The translations under genes were made by a program, and so were the position numbers. DNA of 64,000 nucleotides from positions 1 through 64,000 of the forward strand of contig CAZXQG010000004.1 of the NCBI GenBank assembly GCA_964642725.1, read 5' to 3'. Of this stretch, positions 60,034 to 64,000 are shown piece after piece. The notes beneath the pieces are model-generated. The model ran no database searches, had not been told where the DNA came from, and worked only from the letters and a program-made list of their open reading frames with translations. How positions within the stretch are numbered: position 1 is the stretch's first letter; each line of letters starts with the position of its first letter. This DNA is from JAGVPT01 sp964642725. Lineage in GTDB: Bacteria > Bacteroidota > Ignavibacteria > UBA10030 > UBA8401.

Positions 60034-63000
60034 CAATTTTGAACGATAGCATTTTCGTTGAATCGCACCGATACAAGCTTCGAAACACCTTCTTCTTCCA
60101 TCGTCACGCCGTACATTGCGTTCGCCGCTTCCATCGTCCGTTTGTTGTGAGTGACAACGATAAACTGCGTGTTGTCGCTGAATTTTCGGAGGATGCGCGA
60201 GAAGCGGTCGATATTCGAATCGTCCAGCGGCGCATCGACTTCGTCAAGAATACAAAACGGGCTCGGTTTCACAAGATAAATCGCAAAGAGGAGCGCAATG
60301 GCCGTCAGCGTTTTTTCCCCTCCGGAGAGCAGGTCAATCGAGGTGGGCCGTTTGCCCCGCGGCTTCGCGATAATCTCAATCCGGGCTTCTAGAGGATCGA
60401 CTCCGTCTTCCAATCGCAGGTCGCATTCATCCCCCTCATCGAACAAGCTTTTAAATGTTGCGATGAAATTATCCCTGATCTTGTTGAACGTATCACCGAA
60501 TGTTCGCTGGGCGGTAGTGTTGATTTCTTCGATCGTGGAGAGGAGCGTCTGCTCTGCTTCGACTAAATCGCCGCGCTGCGTCGTAATGAATTCAAGCCTT
60601 TCACTCTCGCTTTTGAATTCATCGAACGCAGCAAAATTCACCGGGCCGAGCGAGGCAATTTTTTCCTTCAGGGCGCGCCCGGCTTCGTGCGCGGCATCGA
60701 TGTCGAACTCTTGGGCATCGGCGTACACTTTTAATTCAAGAATGAATCCATACTCCTCACGCGCACGGACAACAAGATTTTCCGACTTCATCATCAGCTC
60801 CGAAAGCTTGATCTCCAGCTCATGGGTCACTCCGAGAGAATCGTCGTGCAGCCTTCTCTCGTCCTTAATTTTCAGTTCGATGTCGTGCATCTGGTTTCGT
60901 TTTGCGTTGTATTCCGTGTCAACGCTTTTGCCCCGGTCGACCATCACCTGGAGTCCTGAATTCAAGCGGTGGAGTTCGACTTCAGTTTCCAAGAGTTCCT
61001 TTGCCAGGCGTTCAATTTCAGCTTTTGATTCGGCGATATCGCGGTCTCGCTGCGAAAGAGTGACAATGATATTATCAATGGTCTCGCGGATGTACTCGAG
61101 CTCCCTCGCGATATTTTTTTCCTCATTCTGAAGAGTGAGAAGAGTAACATGCGCTTTGTTCGTTACGTCGGAATATTCGCTCCATAACACTTCCATCGTT
61201 TCCAATTCACTCGCCGCAGCGCCGGAATTCTGCTCGTTTGTCGATCGTTCTTTTTCAAGACGCTCGATCTCCGGCACGAGAACGTTGAGTTCCTTTTGCA
61301 GCTCTTCAGCTTCAGCCGCAAGCTTCACGTTCTCCGAAGAATTCCGCTCCATATTCTCATTGATCCGTTTCTTCTCAAACTCGATTTGCGCGATGCGCAT
61401 TTCAACACCGGTCATCTGCTGTTCGATGCGTTTTGCAGTGCTTGCCAGCGTCTTGAGTTCTATCGACGCAAGCGCATTCTCTTTTTCCGAGACATCATGA
61501 CGAAGTGCTCCGAGCGATTCTTCGAGCGCAGCGGTCTCGGTCTCGAGCTCGGCGATCTGGCTCTTCTTGCCGATCATGCCGCCGTCATCGGCACGAATGC
61601 TCCCCCCCTTCAAAACTCCCTGGCCTGTAACGATCTCACCGTCGAGGGTAACACATTTAAGGAGCGAACCGCTGCCTATAACAGCCGTTGCGGCATTCAC
61701 ATCGTTCACCAGCAGCGTATTATCAAAAATGTAGTCGCACAGGGTGTTGAACGCGGGGTCGCATGTGATCACATCCCGTGCCCACCCTACAATTCCGCCG
61801 CCGGCAACCGGCTGGCGCGGGCTTTTCAACTCCGGAATACGGTCGAGGCAGATAAACGTCGCCTTCCCTTTTTGATTTTTCTTGAGGACGTCGATGCCTC
61901 GGTATGCTTCTTCAATATTTTTTACGACGATGAAGCTCGCGGTTTCACCGAGCGCCGATTCGATGGCGATGCGGTACCGCGAATCCGCCGAGACGGCGTC
62001 GGCGACGGTCGTTTGAACATTCGCTTTCCACTCGTCATTCGTGATGAGAAATCTTGCACCCTCGGAAAATCCGTCATAACTTTCTACAAGACCTCTGAGA
62101 AACTCCAACCTGGCGTGCCGGCGGTCAAGCACGCTGCGGACTTCAAATTCCTTATTGCGAAGGGATTCAATTTCCTTTTCCAGCGATGTCTTATACGCCT
62201 CGGTTTGATGTACACGAACCTCTGCCTCCGCGAATTGCTTTCGAAACTCCCGGTCTTCGGCGCTCAGTTGATTCACCAACTCGGTGTTTGTTTCAACTTC
62301 GCTCCTATAGATTCCGTTTTCCTCGTTCGAAAAATCTATGCGTCCATGGATGTTTTCAATCCTCGCCTTCGTCCGCTCATGCTCCTGACGCTTCAGAGAT
62401 ATATTATTTAACAATCCCATGATAAGATCCTGAAGCTTTTTGACGTCGGCTTTCTTCGCGTCGAGCTGTATCGTGAACGCGTCGAGTTCCTCTTTCTTTT
62501 CGGCGTAATGACGTTCAGCGTTGTCCACCTTCACGTGCATCTGCTCGATCGAGGTGCGGAGTTCCTTCGAGCGTTCCTGCAGCTCTTCCTGCTGCCGGTG
62601 CAGTTCAATTTTGTCCTTTTCGTACCGTTCGATCGCGGCGACAAGGGATTTCTTCCGCTCGCTCGATGAAATGCGCATCTGTTGGGCGCCGTTGATCCGC
62701 TGCTGCTGTTCTGCAACATCGCTTTGCGCAGCAGTCAGTTTCGACTCAAGTTCCTCCAATTCTTTTCGAAGAAGGTCAAGAAGTGTTTCCTTGTTTGAGA
62801 GTTCCGAATCGATCCGCTCTTTTTCGCTGCGAGCTCCTTCAAGCTCCCGTTTCAATGGTTCAATCTTGCCCGAAAATGCTGCGTATTCACGCTCCAGTAG
62901 ATCCACATCCAACGCGCGAAGATCCTTCGAGAAAGCATTATATTTCTCGGCTTTTTGCGCTTGACGCTCGAGAGAATTGACCGCTTTCTGCACTTCTTTG

Positions 63001-63584
63001 ACCACATCGTTGACGCGAACGAGGTCTTGCTGGACCGTCTCGAGTTTTCGGTACGCCTCTTTTCGGCGATGTTTATATTTCGTCACACCCGCCGCTTCCT
63101 CGAACAAGCGTCGGCGCTCATCCGTCCGGTCGCTAAGAATGGTTTCGACCATTTTCAGTTCGATCACCGAATACGCATCCGAGCCCATTCCGGTGTCCAT
63201 GAACAGATCTTTAATATCTTTCAGCCTGCAGAGAGTTTTATTGAGATAATACTCGCTCTCCCCGGAACGATAGACACGGCGGGTAACGGTAACTTCGGAA
63301 TACTCGGTCGGAAGAATCCCCTTTGTGTTTTCGATCGTCAGCGAGACATCAGCCATGCCGATCGGCTTGCGGTTCTTCGTCCCGTTAAAAATCACATCTT
63401 CCATCTTGTCGCTGCGCAATGTGCTGGGCCGCTGTTCTCCAAGCGCCCAGCGAATGGCATCGACAACGTTCGTTTTGCCGCAACCGTTCGGCCCGACAAT
63501 CGCGGTAATCCCCGAATCGAACTTCAGGTGCACTTTGTTCGCAAATGACTTAAATCCAACAACTTCTAACTTCGATAGATACAT
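60033..63584 (-). CDS. smc: Chromosome segregation protein SMC
   Basis: 1183 residues, the normal length. N-terminal P-loop VGPNGCGKTNVVDAIRW, a long coiled coil, a hinge at about residues 510-680 (with GQGVLKGGSIRADDG), the return coil, and the C-terminal signature LLSGGEKTLTAIALL and Walker B FCILDEVDAPLDD. It condenses and aligns sister chromosomes. No scpA or scpB gene is in the window. It is the upstream partner of a long lipid A and housekeeping run on this strand. Confidence 0.97.
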   Translation of the reverse strand: MYLSKLEVVGFKSFANKVHLKFDSGITAIVGPNGCGKTNVVDAIRWALGEQRPSTLRSDKMEDVIFNGTKNRKPIGMADVSLTIENTKGILPTEYSEVTVTRRVYRSGESEYYLNKTLCRLKDIKDLFMDTGMGSDAYSVIELKMVETILSDRTDERRRLFEEAAGVTKYKHRRKEAYRKLETVQQDLVRVNDVVKEVQKAVNSLERQAQKAEKYNAFSKDLRALDVDLLEREYAAFSGKIEPLKRELEGARSEKERIDSELSNKETLLDLLRKELEELESKLTAAQSDVAEQQQRINGAQQMRISSSERKKSLVAAIERYEKDKIELHRQQEELQERSKELRTSIEQMHVKVDNAERHYAEKKEELDAFTIQLDAKKADVKKLQDLIMGLLNNISLKRQEHERTKARIENIHGRIDFSNEENGIYRSEVETNTELVNQLSAEDREFRKQFAEAEVRVHQTEAYKTSLEKEIESLRNKEFEVRSVLDRRHARLEFLRGLVESYDGFSEGARFLITNDEWKANVQTTVADAVSADSRYRIAIESALGETASFIVVKNIEEAYRGIDVLKKNQKGKATFICLDRIPELKSPRQPVAGGGIVGWARDVITCDPAFNTLCDYIFDNTLLVNDVNAATAVIGSGSLLKCVTLDGEIVTGQGVLKGGSIRADDGGMIGKKSQIAELETETAALEESLGALRHDVSEKENALASIELKTLASTAKRIEQQMTGVEMRIAQIEFEKKRINENMERNSSENVKLAAEAEELQKELNVLVPEIERLEKERSTNEQNSGAAASELETMEVLWSEYSDVTNKAHVTLLTLQNEEKNIARELEYIRETIDNIIVTLSQRDRDIAESKAEIERLAKELLETEVELHRLNSGLQVMVDRGKSVDTEYNAKRNQMHDIELKIKDERRLHDDSLGVTHELEIKLSELMMKSENLVVRAREEYGFILELKVYADAQEFDIDAAHEAGRALKEKIASLGPVNFAAFDEFKSESERLEFITTQRGDLVEAEQTLLSTIEEINTTAQRTFGDTFNKIRDNFIATFKSLFDEGDECDLRLEDGVDPLEARIEIIAKPRGKRPTSIDLLSGGEKTLTAIALLFAIYLVKPSPFCILDEVDAPLDDSNIDRFSRILRKFSDNTQFIVVTHNKRTMEAANAMYGVTMEEEGVSKLVSVRFNENAIVQN

Positions 63585-63600
63585 AATTCTCTTACACGGT

Positions 63601-64000
63601 TCAGTTCGCTGCCGGTCCCACTGTGCTCATTATGAAGTGCGTGTACGCCGTCACAGAATGGGCATAATCGAAGTATCCATACCACAAAATTCCTAAGGCC
63701 GCAAGAACAACAATTCCTATCGCATAAATCTTAACGGAAGAGCTGTCGTAAATAATTGAGACCCCCTTCAGGGTTCTGAATAAAATCCATACAATGACAG
63801 TCCCGAATATCACGAGAACAGGAATAACGTACATGTCGCTTTCCATGACACGATACAAAATCATTCCCAGCGGAATAAAAATTACCATCGGCAGCGTCGA
63901 CCATACAGCGACCGAGTACGAATGGAATAGGTAAACTTTTGTGCGGACAAATACGGAAACAAGCTGCACAAGGGCCGTTACGATAAACATCCACGCGAAA
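63601..64000 (-). CDS. Yip1-like membrane protein (5' end outside window)
   Basis: Only the C-terminal 133 residues are visible; the frame is open to the window edge, so the start lies beyond it. Four or five hydrophobic segments occur, including VIPVLVIFGTVIVWILFRTL followed by KGVSIIYDSSSVKIYAIG, a pattern of bacterial Yip1-domain proteins. The function of these is unknown. The stop lies 16 bases before the smc start. Confidence 0.6.
   Translation of the reverse strand, partial: FAWMFIVTALVQLVSVFVRTKVYLFHSYSVAVWSTLPMVIFIPLGMILYRVMESDMYVIPVLVIFGTVIVWILFRTLKGVSIIYDSSSVKIYAIGIVVLAALGILWYGYFDYAHSVTAYTHFIMSTVGPAAN

Overview
The window looks like chromosomal DNA of a Gram-negative bacterium of the Bacteroidota/Chlorobiota (FCB) group, most likely an Ignavibacteria-like lineage. 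This is an inference. It rests on type IX secretion (Por) C-terminal tails of the YPNPFNPTT kind, paired DUF3857/transglutaminase exported proteins, a bacterial tricorn protease, lipid A genes (lpxB, lpxK), and at least one clear TAnnTTTG-type promoter. No rRNA, tRNA, CRISPR array, prophage or integrated plasmid was recognised.

Layout. 1-6072 (+): end of one type IX cargo gene, a LamG-repeat cargo protein, and two overlapping DUF3857 proteins (one with a transglutaminase triad, one that has lost it). 6088-10812 (-): a tripartite drug efflux operon (TetR regulator, HlyD, EmrB-type MFS pump, TolC) behind a perfect 29-bp operator-like palindrome. 11291-18507 (-): endonuclease III, the AddB/AddA nuclease-helicase pair and a thioesterase. 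18755-22018 (-): tricorn protease with its terminator. 22361-25446 (+): amidase, a TonB-C/parvulin lipoprotein and a small cysteine-rich protein.

25671-32924 (+) is the most unusual block. Three GcvH-like proteins with no evident lipoyl lysine surround a four-cluster ferredoxin and an NrfD/HybB-type quinone-interacting membrane protein. They are followed by a histidine kinase with two c-type heme motifs in its periplasmic sensor and an NtrC-type sigma-54 activator. Sigma-54-like -24/-12 elements lie just before the first H-domain gene and just before the kinase, so the block reads as one redox module with its own regulator. Archaemetzincin, a HIT protein and NADP-isocitrate dehydrogenase follow.

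35598-46802 (-): DNA primase, a membrane HEAGH protein, then a promoter-to-terminator operon of two D-Ala-D-Ala-ligase-like ATP-grasp enzymes, a GNAT acetyltransferase and a lysine 2,3-aminomutase (a candidate beta-lysine pathway), then recG and the plsY-gpsA pair. 46885-48527 is a decayed accessory patch: remnants of peptide deformylase and an ORF6N protein, and a REP-associated transposase set among REP-like palindromes. 48528-64000 (-) is a long co-directional housekeeping run: queA, permease, ispD, ppdK, a C26 amidotransferase, lpxK, a DUF374 acyltransferase, lpxB, a methyltransferase, an MtnX-like phosphatase, smc and a truncated Yip1-like gene. At least five kinds of dispersed palindromic repeat sit between genes, and one lies in frame inside a gene.
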